Assembly (NCBI RefSeq): GCF_009377235.1
Contig: NZ_VMNX01000054.1
Location: 1-44,965, forward strand
Reading direction: 5' to 3'
Source of the DNA: Streptomyces acidicola
Lineage (GTDB): Bacteria > Actinomycetota > Actinomycetes > Streptomycetales > Streptomycetaceae
DNA length: 44,965 bases
A program made the position numbers and the translations under genes. Below the pieces are notes generated by a model, which saw only the letters and a program-made list of their open reading frames with translations, was not told the DNA's origin and ran no database searches. Numbering within the stretch: the stretch's first letter is position 1; every line of letters starts with the position of its first letter. Positions 8,171-15,876 of the stretch are shown here, piece by piece.

Positions 8171-9103
8171 ATGCTGTTCCGGCAGCTGGAGTACTTCGTG
8201 GCGGTGGCGAGGGAACGGCACTTCGCCAGGGCGGCGGAATCCTGCTATGTGTCCCAGCCCGCGCTCTCGGCGGCGATCGCCAAGCTGGAGCGGGAGCTGA
8301 ACGTCACGTTGATCAACCGCGGGCACAACTACCAGGGCCTCACCCCGGAGGGCGAACGGCTCGTCGTGTGGGCCAAGAGGATTCTCGCCGAGCAGGACGC
8401 GTTCAAGGCCGAGGTGGCCGCCATGCAGTCGGGCATCACGGGGACGCTGCGACTGGGAACGGAACCCACGGCATCGACGACCCTGGCGCTTCCCGTGGCC
8501 GCGTTCTGCTCCGAGCACCCCTTGGCCAAGGTGCAGGTCCGCTCCCGGCTGTCCACGAAGGAACTCCTCCGTCAGCTGCGCGAGTTCGAACTGGATGCCG
8601 CGATCGCCCACTTCGCCCCTGGCGACCGGGAGAACCTCCAGGTGATGCCGCTCTACGAGGAGCGATACATGCTGCTGGTCTCGGGCGACCAGCTGATGCC
8701 CCAGACCAGCACCATGACCTGGACGGAGGCGGCCCAACTGCCGCTCGCGCTGCTGACGCCCGACCACCGGATCCGGGAGCTCATCGACAGCGTGTTCGCG
8801 GAGAAGGGGGTCGTCGTGACCCCGCAGGTGGAGACGGACTCGATCGCGTCCCTCTACGCGCACGTCGGCGGCGGCGAGTGGGCGAGCATCGTGCCGCACT
8901 CGTGGTTGCGAGCGATGCCGGTCATCGGCAGGACCAGAGCCGTGCGCCTGGTCGACCCGGACGCCAGGGCCGGGGTCTCGGTGGCGATCCACGCGGCGAC
9001 TCCCGGTTCGATCGCCGCCCGGGCGTTCGTGAACGCGGCAACGGGCCTGTCGCTGGACGACTTCTTCGACCAGCCGCTGACGACCGAGCATCGCGTGCGG
9101 TGA
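8171..9103 (+). CDS. LysR-family transcriptional regulator
   Basis: A 310-residue LysR-type regulator. Residues 1-60 form the winged helix (FRQLEYFVAVARERHFARAA, then VSQPALSAAIAKLE). Residues about 90-300 form the two-lobed periplasmic-binding-like effector domain. An ATG at 8171 follows a GGAAGAGAGAGGAG stretch that provides the ribosome site. It lies between the formate dehydrogenase operon and the oxalyl-CoA genes and ends 9 bp from the convergent ligase gene. Fds operons in proteobacteria are commonly controlled by a LysR protein (FdsR), so a role in formate or oxalate response is likely. LysR-type boxes at 10794 and 10852 make the ligase/oxc divergent promoter its likely target. Confidence 0.9.
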   Translation: MLFRQLEYFVAVARERHFARAAESCYVSQPALSAAIAKLERELNVTLINRGHNYQGLTPEGERLVVWAKRILAEQDAFKAEVAAMQSGITGTLRLGTEPTASTTLALPVAAFCSEHPLAKVQVRSRLSTKELLRQLREFELDAAIAHFAPGDRENLQVMPLYEERYMLLVSGDQLMPQTSTMTWTEAAQLPLALLTPDHRIRELIDSVFAEKGVVVTPQVETDSIASLYAHVGGGEWASIVPHSWLRAMPVIGRTRAVRLVDPDARAGVSVAIHAATPGSIAARAFVNAATGLSLDDFFDQPLTTEHRVR

Positions 9104-9112
9104 GACGGGCCG

Positions 9113-10699
9113 TCACGGCACATACCGGGCCGCGACCGCCGGCCGGTCCAGCCCTCCCTTGGCGGTGTGCGGCAGAGCGGTGACGAGTACGAGCCGGTCG
9201 GGCACTTCGAAGGGGGCAAGCCGGTCACGGGCGTACTCCAGGATCTCCTCGGACCCGATGCCGTCGCTCACGACCACGGCGGCGCCGACCCGTTGACCGT
9301 ACGTCGCGTCGGGGATGGCGAACACGGCCGCTTCGGCGACTCCGGGACAGCCGGCGAGGATGTCCTCGACGTGCTCGGGCGAGATCTTCTCGCCGCCGCG
9401 GTTGATGAGGTTCTTGAGACGCCCGGTGAGGGTCAGGTACCCGTCCTTGTCCAGTGAGCCGAGGTCACCGGTGCGGAACCAGCCGTCGGCAAAGCTGTGC
9501 GCCGTCTCGGCCGGGTTGCCGACATAGCCGCGTGCGATGGTGGGACCGTGCACCCACACCTCGCCCTCGGTGCCGACCGGGCACGGGCGCCCGTTCTGGT
9601 CGACGACCCGCAGGTCCACCCCGGTCGGCCGGCCCACTGACCCTTGCTTCAGGGCCTCCTGCTGCGGCAGCGGTTCGCTGGTCGCCTGGTGCGTGGCCTC
9701 GGTCATCCCGTACGCCGAGAGCAGCGGTGCACCGAGCGTGCGCTCCAGCGCCCGTTGCGTGGCCGGGTTGAGGGGGGCACTGCAGCTGCGTACGAACTTC
9801 AGGGGCGGGGCCTGCGGGCCCGGGTACTCGGTGGCCGACCGGTGCAGGAGGATCTCGTGGATGGCCGGGGACGCCGTGAACCAGGTGGCGGCCGCAGCCC
9901 GCATGTCGTCCCAGAACGTGCGCGCCGAGAACCGCCCCTGTTCGGGCAACAGCACGCATCCCCCGCTGGCCAGGGACGCCAGCAGCGCTGCCAACAGCCC
10001 GTGGCTGTGGAAGAAGGGCATCACCGCGACGGTCGCGTCGCCGGGACCCAGCTCGTAGGCGGCGCAGATGCCCTGCACGGAGGCGGCCACATTGGCATGG
10101 GTCAGCGGAACCATCTTGGCCCGGTCGGTGGTTCCCGCCGTGAACATGACGAGGGCGTCGTGGCTCGACAGCTCCTGTGCCGCGCCCCGGGCGTCCCGTA
10201 CCGCACGCACGTCGGTATCGAGTGTCGCTGTCGCCGTCCCGGCCGGGGAGGCGTGCACGCGCAGCGGCCAGGCCGGAACACGGAGGTGCGGGACCGGCGG
10301 GGCGCCGGACGCACCGGGCCCGACCAGGACCGCCTGCGCGCCCAACGCTTCGAGCCGGGCGGACAGCTGAGGCTCGGGCAGCGCCGGGTCGATCGGAGCG
10401 ACCACGAGGCCGGCTCGCGCCGCGCTCAGCAGGGCGATGACGAACTCAGCGGTGTTGGCGCAGACGAGACCCACCGCGTCGCCGGGGCGCAACCCCGTGG
10501 AGCCGAGCCGGGCGGCCACGTCGTCGACCAGGGTGGCGAGGGCGCGGTAGGACAGGTGTATCCGCTCCCCGGTGACGACGAGGGCACCGGCGCGGGGACG
10601 ATCGCGCACCGGCCGGTCGAGGAGGTCGATGAGGCCTGTGATTCCCGGGGGCCGGTACTGGTCCGCGTCGCGCACGGATGCTGCGGCCGGAACGGCCAT
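9113..10699 (-). CDS. Oxalate-CoA ligase-like acyl-CoA synthetase
   Basis: A 528-residue class I adenylate-forming enzyme. Motifs are the phosphate loop MFTAGTTDRAKMVPLTH and the A5 motif AYGMTEATHQATSEPLP, which is characteristic of the AAE3/Pcs60 oxalyl-CoA synthetases. The hinge region GWFRTGDLGSLDKDGYLTL and RLKNLINRGGEKISPEHVED are also present. With oxc and frc beside it, ATP-dependent conversion of oxalate to oxalyl-CoA is the best call. The ATG at 10699 is preferred over an in-frame one at 10780 because GGAGGCGGAG lies just upstream. Oddity: the C-terminal motif reads TAKGGLDR, so the residue aligned with the catalytic A10 lysine (TGK) is Gly516, with Lys514 two residues earlier. Activity should therefore not be assumed. 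Confidence 0.82.
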   Translation of the reverse strand: MAVPAAASVRDADQYRPPGITGLIDLLDRPVRDRPRAGALVVTGERIHLSYRALATLVDDVAARLGSTGLRPGDAVGLVCANTAEFVIALLSAARAGLVVAPIDPALPEPQLSARLEALGAQAVLVGPGASGAPPVPHLRVPAWPLRVHASPAGTATATLDTDVRAVRDARGAAQELSSHDALVMFTAGTTDRAKMVPLTHANVAASVQGICAAYELGPGDATVAVMPFFHSHGLLAALLASLASGGCVLLPEQGRFSARTFWDDMRAAAATWFTASPAIHEILLHRSATEYPGPQAPPLKFVRSCSAPLNPATQRALERTLGAPLLSAYGMTEATHQATSEPLPQQEALKQGSVGRPTGVDLRVVDQNGRPCPVGTEGEVWVHGPTIARGYVGNPAETAHSFADGWFRTGDLGSLDKDGYLTLTGRLKNLINRGGEKISPEHVEDILAGCPGVAEAAVFAIPDATYGQRVGAAVVVSDGIGSEEILEYARDRLAPFEVPDRLVLVTALPHTAKGGLDRPAVAARYVP

Positions 10700-10793
10700 G
10701 ACTCCGCCTCCCCGTACCGAGTCTGATGAAGCAGTCCTCTGCGAGCCTGCGACGGTCCCGGGTTCGCGTCCAATACGCACTACCGAACGACCA

Positions 10794-10808
10794 ATAGCAG
10801 GCGTCTAT
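10794..10808. promoter_or_regulatory. LysR-type box in the ligase/oxc divergent promoter (site 1)
   Basis: A perfect ATAG-N7-CTAT interrupted palindrome (ATAG 10794-10797, CTAT 10805-10808), which contains the T-N11-A signature of LysR binding sites. It lies 95 bp upstream of the ligase start. The adjacent lysR gene is the obvious source of the regulator; that link is inferred. Confidence 0.5.
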
Positions 10809-10851
10809 CAAGGGAGTTGCAGGGCCAGGTCCGGGGCCTCCGCCGCGGTCG

Positions 10852-10866
10852 ATAGATGTTGTTTAT
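10852..10866. promoter_or_regulatory. LysR-type box in the ligase/oxc divergent promoter (site 2)
   Basis: ATAG (10852-10855), seven bases, TTAT (10863-10866): one mismatch from the perfect box at 10794, inside a GATA/TATC symmetry (10851-10867). It lies 100 bp upstream of oxc. Together with site 1 it gives each divergent gene a box at about -95 to -100 from its start codon. Confidence 0.4.
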
Positions 10867-10965
10867 CAGCTGGTCGTCGATGGGTCTTGGACGTGGGGGC
10901 GCGTGCTGCGGATGGTGAGAGGAGTAGCCGCTCCGGCAGGACCTGCCCAAGGAGGACCTCGGACC

Positions 10966-12717
10966 ATGACCGACCCCTCGCCAATGGAGACCGCGGCAGC
11001 AGCCGACGTTCCGACCGAGCTCACCGACGGGTACCACCTGGTCGTCGACGCGCTCAAGATGAACGACGTCGACACCATCTACGGGGTGGTCGGCATCCCG
11101 ATCACCGACCTGGCCCGCCTCGCCCAGGCACAGGGCATCCGCTACGTCGGCTTCCGACACGAGAGCAACGCCGGACACGCGGCGGCCATCGCCGGCTACC
11201 TCAACAAGAAGCCGGGCGTGGCGCTGACGGTGTCGGCACCGGGCTTCCTCAACGGACTTGTCGCGCTGGCGAACGCGACCACGAACTGCTTCCCGATGGT
11301 CCAGATCTCCGGCTCCAGCGAGCGTCACCTCGTCGACCTCAAGCAGGGCGACTACGAGGAGATGGACCAGCTCACCGCCGCGCAGCCGTTCGTCAAGGCC
11401 GCGTACCGGGTGAGCCGTGTGGAGGACATCGGCCGGGGCATCGCCCGTGCGCTGCGCACCGCGATCTCCGGGCGCCCCGGCGGGGTCTACCTCGACATCC
11501 CCGCCGCGGTGCTCGGCGCCATCATGGACAAGGAGGCGGGCGCCAGGACGCTGAGCCGTCTTGTCGACCCCGCCCCGCGCCAGCTGCCCGCACCCGAGGC
11601 GGTGGACCGGGCGATCGAGCTCCTGGCGGGCGCCGAGCGGCCGTTGGTGGTGCTCGGCAAGGGCGCCGCGTACGCCCAGGCGGACGCGAAGATCCGCGCG
11701 TTCATCGAGTCCACCGGTATCCCGTACGTACCGATGTCGATGGCGAAAGGCCTGCTGCCCGACGACCACCCGCAGTCGGCGGCCACCGCCCGTTCTCTGG
11801 CGCTGAAGAAGGCCGACGTCGTGATGCTCGTCGGCGCCCGCCTCAACTGGCTCCTGGGCCACGGCGAGGCACCGCAGTGGAACTCCGACGCCAAGTTCAT
11901 CCAGGTGGACATCGAGCCCAAGGAGATGGACAGCAACCAGCCCATCGCCGCCCCGCTCGTCGGGGACATCGAGTCGGTGCTCGACGTGCTCGCCGAGCGG
12001 ACCAAGCCCGGCCAGATCGCGACCCCCGCGGCCTGGCGGGACGAGCTGACGGCTCGCTCGGCGCAGAACGTCGCCAAGATGGCGAAGCGCCTTGAGGCCG
12101 ACCCGCACCCCATGCAGTTCATGGGCGCCCTGAAGGCCGTACGCGACGTCGTGCACGAGCACCCCGAGACGTACATCGTCAACGAGGGCGCCAACGCTTT
12201 GGACATCGCGCGCAACGTGATCGACATGCATGTGCCGCGCCACCGCCTCGACAGCGGTACGTGGGGCGTCATGGGCATCGGCATGGGCTACGCGATCGCC
12301 GCCGCCGTCGAGAGCGGCGCTCCGGTCGTGGCCATCGAAGGCGACAGCGCGTTCGGGTTCAGCGGCATCGAGATCGAGACGATCTGCCGCTACAAGCTGC
12401 CCGTCGTCACGGTGATCATGAACAACGGCGGTGTCTACCGCGGCGACGACGTCAACCCGTACGACGACGCCCCCTCTCCCACAACCCTCATGTCGGCGGC
12501 CCGCCATGACCTGCTGATCGAGGCGTTCGGCGGCAAGGGATACCGCGCCACCACGCCCGCCGAGGTCACCGCGGCCCTCACCGAGGCACTGGCCTCGGGC
12601 GGCCCGGCGCTCATCGACTGCGTGATCGACCCCTCGGCCGGTACCGAGAGCGGCCACATCTCGCACCTCAACCCCAAGGGCATCACCGTCGGCAACATCA
12701 CGCCGGCGAAGAAGTGA
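10966..12717 (+). CDS. oxc: Oxalyl-CoA decarboxylase
   Basis: A 583-residue thiamine-diphosphate enzyme converting oxalyl-CoA to formyl-CoA and CO2. The N-terminal domain carries the ThDP-activating Glu66 in GFRHESNAGHAA, followed by TVSAPGFLNGL and SGSSERHLVDLKQGDYEEMD. The C-terminal domain has the metal/ThDP motif from GDSAFGFSGIEIETICRY (near residue 459) to MNNGGVYRGDD, and ends in TESGHISHLNPK. All of these are hallmarks of Oxc/YfdU rather than of other ThDP decarboxylases. The start is set by AAGGAGG 10 bp upstream. It is followed 61 bp later by frc in the same direction, as in E. coli yfdW-yfdU and Oxalobacter oxalate genes. Control is probably through the LysR boxes upstream. Confidence 0.96.
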   Translation: MTDPSPMETAAAADVPTELTDGYHLVVDALKMNDVDTIYGVVGIPITDLARLAQAQGIRYVGFRHESNAGHAAAIAGYLNKKPGVALTVSAPGFLNGLVALANATTNCFPMVQISGSSERHLVDLKQGDYEEMDQLTAAQPFVKAAYRVSRVEDIGRGIARALRTAISGRPGGVYLDIPAAVLGAIMDKEAGARTLSRLVDPAPRQLPAPEAVDRAIELLAGAERPLVVLGKGAAYAQADAKIRAFIESTGIPYVPMSMAKGLLPDDHPQSAATARSLALKKADVVMLVGARLNWLLGHGEAPQWNSDAKFIQVDIEPKEMDSNQPIAAPLVGDIESVLDVLAERTKPGQIATPAAWRDELTARSAQNVAKMAKRLEADPHPMQFMGALKAVRDVVHEHPETYIVNEGANALDIARNVIDMHVPRHRLDSGTWGVMGIGMGYAIAAAVESGAPVVAIEGDSAFGFSGIEIETICRYKLPVVTVIMNNGGVYRGDDVNPYDDAPSPTTLMSAARHDLLIEAFGGKGYRATTPAEVTAALTEALASGGPALIDCVIDPSAGTESGHISHLNPKGITVGNITPAKK

Positions 12718-12778
12718 GCGCCTCCACGCCCCCCGAACTGCCGCCTCGCACACGATCATTCACGAAAAGGAAGCCAAC

Positions 12779-14035
12779 ATGAGTGAAAAGCCGCTGGCCG
12801 GAATCAAGGTGATCGACTTCACCGGGGTCCAGGCCGGTCCCGCGTGCACCCAGATGCTCGCCTGGTTCGGCGCCGACGTCATCAAGGTCGAGCGCATCGA
12901 CGGCGGCGACGTGACACGCCGTCAGCTGCGGGACATCGAGGACCTCGACGCCCTCTACTTCACCATGCTGAACAGCAACAAGCGCTCGCTGGCCATCAAC
13001 ACCAAGACCCCCGAGGGCAAGGAGGTCATGGAGAGGCTGATCCGCGAGTCGGACCTCCTGGTCGAGAACTTCGCGCCGGGCGCCATGGACCGCATGGGGC
13101 TCGGGTGGGACTACATTCACGAGCTGAACCCACGTCTGATCTTCGGGTCCGTCAAGGGCTTCAACGACCACTCCAAGTGGAACGACCTCAAGGTCTACGA
13201 GAACGTCGCCCAGGCCGCCGGCGGCGCGGCGTCGACGACCGGCTTCTGGGACGGCCCGCCCACCATCAGCGGCTCGGCCCTCGGTGACAGCAACACCGGT
13301 ATGCATCTGATGATCGGCCTCCTTACGGCGATCATCCAGCGCAATGAGACCGGTGTGGGCCAGAAGGTCTCGGTGTCCATGCAGGACGCCTGCCTCAACC
13401 TGACCCGCGTCAAGCTCCGTGACCAGCAGCGCCTGGACAAGGTCGGCTACCTGGAGGAGTACCCGCAGTACCCGCATGGCGAGTTCGGCGACGCGGTGCC
13501 CCGCGGCGGCAACGCCGGCGGCGGCGGCCAGCCGGGCTGGATCCTGAAGTGCAAGGGCTGGGAGACCGACCCCAACGCCTACATCTACTTCACGGTCCAG
13601 GAGCAGAACTGGGCCCGCACCTGCGAGGCCATCGGCCACCCCGAGTGGAAGGACGACCCGGACTACACCACCGCCCGGGCCCGCCAGCCGCGCATCATGG
13701 AGATCTTCGACGAGATCGAGAAGTGGCTGGCCGACAAGACCAAGTACGAGGCGGTCGACATCCTGCGCGAGTGGGAGGTGCCCTGCGCCCCCGTGCTCAG
13801 CATGAAGGAGCTCGCCGAGGACCCCGACATGCGCGCGAGCGGCACGATCGTCGAGGTTGAGCAGAAGGAGCGCGGCACCTACCTGACCGTGGGCAGCCCG
13901 ATCAAGTTCTCCAGCTGGGAGCCCGACATCCAGGGTGCGCCGCTGCTCGGCGAGCACACCGACGAGGTGCTCGCGGACCTCGGCTACGACGCGGATGGCA
14001 TCCGCAAGCTGCACGAGGGCAAGGTCGTCGCCTGA
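12779..14035 (+). CDS. frc: Formyl-CoA:oxalate CoA-transferase
   Basis: A 418-residue class III (CaiB/BaiF) CoA-transferase that moves CoA from formyl-CoA to oxalate, releasing formate and regenerating oxalyl-CoA for Oxc. The covalent-catalysis residue is Asp170 in GDSNTGMH. The mobile glycine loop is GGGGQ (247-251), and the N-terminal DFTGVQAGPACTQM motif is intact. From memory the sequence is closest to E. coli YfdW; for example Gln49 replaces the Trp48 of the Oxalobacter enzyme, as in YfdW. The ribosome site is AAAAGGAAG. The gene ends at a perfect 11-bp hairpin. With Oxc it makes a catalytic cycle that needs the ligase only to prime it. Confidence 0.96.
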   Translation: MSEKPLAGIKVIDFTGVQAGPACTQMLAWFGADVIKVERIDGGDVTRRQLRDIEDLDALYFTMLNSNKRSLAINTKTPEGKEVMERLIRESDLLVENFAPGAMDRMGLGWDYIHELNPRLIFGSVKGFNDHSKWNDLKVYENVAQAAGGAASTTGFWDGPPTISGSALGDSNTGMHLMIGLLTAIIQRNETGVGQKVSVSMQDACLNLTRVKLRDQQRLDKVGYLEEYPQYPHGEFGDAVPRGGNAGGGGQPGWILKCKGWETDPNAYIYFTVQEQNWARTCEAIGHPEWKDDPDYTTARARQPRIMEIFDEIEKWLADKTKYEAVDILREWEVPCAPVLSMKELAEDPDMRASGTIVEVEQKERGTYLTVGSPIKFSSWEPDIQGAPLLGEHTDEVLADLGYDADGIRKLHEGKVVA

Positions 14036-14049
14036 CCCGACGGCCCCGC

Positions 14050-14078
14050 GCCCCGCGTACGGTCCTCGTACGCGGGGC
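14050..14078 (+). terminator. Hairpin terminator after frc
   Basis: A perfect 11-bp stem, GCCCCGCGTAC (14050-14060) with GTACGCGGGGC (14068-14078), and a 7-nt loop. It begins 14 bp after the frc stop and closes the oxc-frc transcript. Confidence 0.85.
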
Positions 14079-14156
14079 ACGGCATGTGAGGGGTGTCAGG
14101 GACGCCGGCCACTTCCCCTGTTACCTCTCTGTCGCGTCCTTGACGTGCCGCTGTAT

Positions 14157-14198
14157 GCCGGAAGCGGTCGGGGCCCGAAGACCGCGACCGCTTCCGGC
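14157..14198 (-). terminator. Hairpin terminator after the PAS gene
   Basis: A perfect 14-bp stem (14157-14170 with 14185-14198) and a 14-nt loop, 12 bp beyond the stop of the minus-strand PAS gene. It is symmetric and could stop transcripts from both sides. Confidence 0.75.
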
Positions 14199-14210
14199 GT
14201 GGAGGGCGTC

Positions 14211-14651
14211 TCAGACCGTTGTACGGTCTGCTGCGGTTTCGGCCTGCCGCCGCATCATCTCCCGCTCCTTCGCCCGTCGCGCGGTGACATCCCGGACCAC
14301 CGCTCCGACGTAGGCGCCGCCGTCGGGAGCGGGCAGCAGAACCACGCTGAACTCGATGGACAGCTTCCTGCCGTCCGCGGCCAGCGCGGGAACGGCCAAG
14401 AGGTCCGCTTCTCCGTACTTGGTACTCCCTCGGTCCATGGCCTCCCGAAAGCCGTCCCAGTGACGCTTCCTGTGCTTTTCGGGGATGATGACGTCCAGAC
14501 TGCGACCGGCCACGTCAGCCGCCGCGAGCCCGAAGATGCGCTCCGCACCCCGGTTCCAATAGCGGATCAGTCCCTCGCCGTCGATGATCATTATGCCGTC
14601 GGGCGCCTGGGCGGCCATTCCCAGCACCACCTCGGGATCCAGATCTTCCAT
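14211..14651 (-). CDS. Stand-alone PAS-domain protein
   Basis: A 146-residue protein consisting almost entirely of one PAS fold (about residues 8-128): APDGIMIIDGEGLIRYWN, then AERIFGLAAADVAGRSLDVIIPE, and the C-terminal strand GAYVGAVVRDVTAR. A short charged helix (EREMMRRQAE) follows. There is no kinase, cyclase, HTH or membrane segment, so it must signal through a partner. It converges on frc with two terminators between, and a candidate GntR operator lies 35 bp upstream of its ATG. That suggests it belongs to the oxalate regulon, perhaps sensing redox state, flavin or haem, or an organic acid. The ligand cannot be read from the sequence. Confidence 0.88.
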   Translation of the reverse strand: MEDLDPEVVLGMAAQAPDGIMIIDGEGLIRYWNRGAERIFGLAAADVAGRSLDVIIPEKHRKRHWDGFREAMDRGSTKYGEADLLAVPALAADGRKLSIEFSVVLLPAPDGGAYVGAVVRDVTARRAKEREMMRRQAETAADRTTV

Positions 14652-14685
14652 GTCGCCTCCGAGCCGGGGCCATTGGTGGTGAACA

Positions 14686-14705
14686 GTATACAGAATGCAG
14701 TACTG
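14686..14705. promoter_or_regulatory. Candidate GntR operator, site E (PAS gene promoter)
   Basis: GTATAC (14686-14691), 8-bp spacer, GTACTG (14700-14705): one mismatch from ATAC-N8-GTAT. The left half and first spacer bases (GTATACAGAA) are identical to site D in front of fdsG, 12 kb away. It lies 35 bp upstream of the PAS start. Confidence 0.52.
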
Positions 14706-14988
14706 GGTTACCCTGATTGCGCACGAGGTGATGGCCCGTCAGTCAGGCGTTGTCACGTGAATCGGAGGACGGCCCGACTGACCGACCAGCGCGTGGTCTT
14801 CGACTGGTAGGACCGTGGCGGAGGAGGTCGGTTCGGGGCGCGCGTCCCGTCACGCGGTGCACTGTTGGCCGCCAGGCCGACCGGAGACGGCCCTCGGCTT
14901 CCCCCGCCTGAACCGCATCAACTCGGCCGGCGAACACCACCCGGTGGGACGCGATCCCCGGGTCCTGCGGCTCCCGCATGCTTTCGTG
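14706..14988. other. Intergenic gap with no recognised gene
   Basis: This 283-bp stretch lies between the PAS promoter and the hairpin at 14989. Short open frames exist on both strands, but none has a convincing start, codon pattern or recognisable family. No repeat or RNA gene was recognised. Confidence 0.5.
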
Positions 14989-15053
14989 GCCCCCGCACAC
15001 ACCGGGCCCGTCCGTGCCAGGACGGCGCGGACGGGCCCGGTGTGTGCGGGGGC
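14989..15053 (-). terminator. Perfect 26-bp hairpin terminator after the M15 peptidase
   Basis: Positions 14989-15014 and 15028-15053 are exact reverse complements (26 bp) around a 13-nt loop. It starts 7 bp past the stop of the minus-strand peptidase gene. It is unusually long and GC-rich and should be an efficient terminator. Confidence 0.88.
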
Positions 15054-15060
15054 GGGCGGG

Positions 15061-15840
15061 TCACACCACGCCGCTCTCCCACCACCACGAGCCGGAGCCG
15101 TACGAGGGGTACTGGACGCGGCTGTCGACGTGCTGCCAGGAGTTGGTGTACGCCTCAAGCCCGGAGAAGCCGCAGGTCTCGGCGATCCGGTACACCTGGA
15201 GCGTGCTGTGTCCTGACACCACGATGTCCGCGGCGACGCCGTAGACGTGCATGCTGTTGGACGCGCCGCCCACCGAGGCGTTGTGGGAGACGCTGCGGAA
15301 GCCGGAGTTGACCGTGATCGCGCTGTTCCCGGCCTTCTTGCGCAGGGCTTCCAGCTTGTACATCGTCCGGCGCACGTTCTCCTTGACCGTCGCGGACCCG
15401 ACCTTGCCGCCGCCGAAACCGGCGCCGTCCTTGGAGTGGAACTCGCTCCACTCGAAGTGCGCGGTCGAACCGTCGCCGCTCTCCAGGCTGTTGAGCACGC
15501 TCTGGGTCGCCGGGCCGACGACGCCGTCCGCGGCCAGGCCGTAGGCGGACTGGAAGCGCTTGACGGCGGCGGCCGTGCCCGGGCCGAAGGCGCCGTCCCA
15601 GGCGACGTAGGTCTGCTGGGCGCTCGACGCGGCCCAGCCGCCGACCCGGATCTGCAGTTCCACCACGTCGGCGCCGGAGACACCCTGCTGAAGGGTGCGG
15701 GTCCAGCTGTAGGCCGAGGCCCTGCCCGCCGTGGTGAGGTTGACGGTCGCCGCCAGGCCGAGCGCGGCCGTGACCCCCGCCGCTCCCCGGAACAGGCCGC
15801 GGCGGTCGATACCGGAACCCGAGTGTCGTGCCGGAATCAT
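15061..15840 (-). CDS. Tat-exported M15-type D-Ala-D-Ala carboxypeptidase with peptidoglycan-binding domain
   Basis: A 259-residue secreted zinc peptidase. The N-terminus has a twin-arginine signal (DRRGLF then a hydrophobic Ala-rich stretch, cleavage near GRASA at about residue 43). Residues about 48-115 form a PG_binding_1 domain (GAFGPGTAAAVKRFQSAYGL, then DGVVGPATQSVL). Residues about 125-255 form the peptidase M15 domain with zinc-site motifs SGFRSVSHN, SMHVYGVAADI and WQHVDSR. The overall design resembles the Streptomyces albus G zinc D-Ala-D-Ala carboxypeptidase. It lies 36 bp after the GH25 muramidase gene on the same strand and is probably co-transcribed, so the two would cut peptide and glycan bonds of the wall. 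Confidence 0.9.
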   Translation of the reverse strand: MIPARHSGSGIDRRGLFRGAAGVTAALGLAATVNLTTAGRASAYSWTRTLQQGVSGADVVELQIRVGGWAASSAQQTYVAWDGAFGPGTAAAVKRFQSAYGLAADGVVGPATQSVLNSLESGDGSTAHFEWSEFHSKDGAGFGGGKVGSATVKENVRRTMYKLEALRKKAGNSAITVNSGFRSVSHNASVGGASNSMHVYGVAADIVVSGHSTLQVYRIAETCGFSGLEAYTNSWQHVDSRVQYPSYGSGSWWWESGVV

Positions 15841-15876
15841 GAAAGTCTCCTCTTCTGGGGAATGACGCGCCGAACG

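Noticed and set aside
10780..14080. Long minus-strand open frames opposite oxc and frc
   Set aside because: Low-complexity Gly/Arg/Val-rich translations without recognisable domains, opposite two very well-conserved enzymes.
14743..15000. An 85-codon minus-strand frame between the PAS gene and the M15 peptidase
   Set aside because: No recognisable family, no clear ribosome site, and its 5' end lies inside the 26-bp hairpin.
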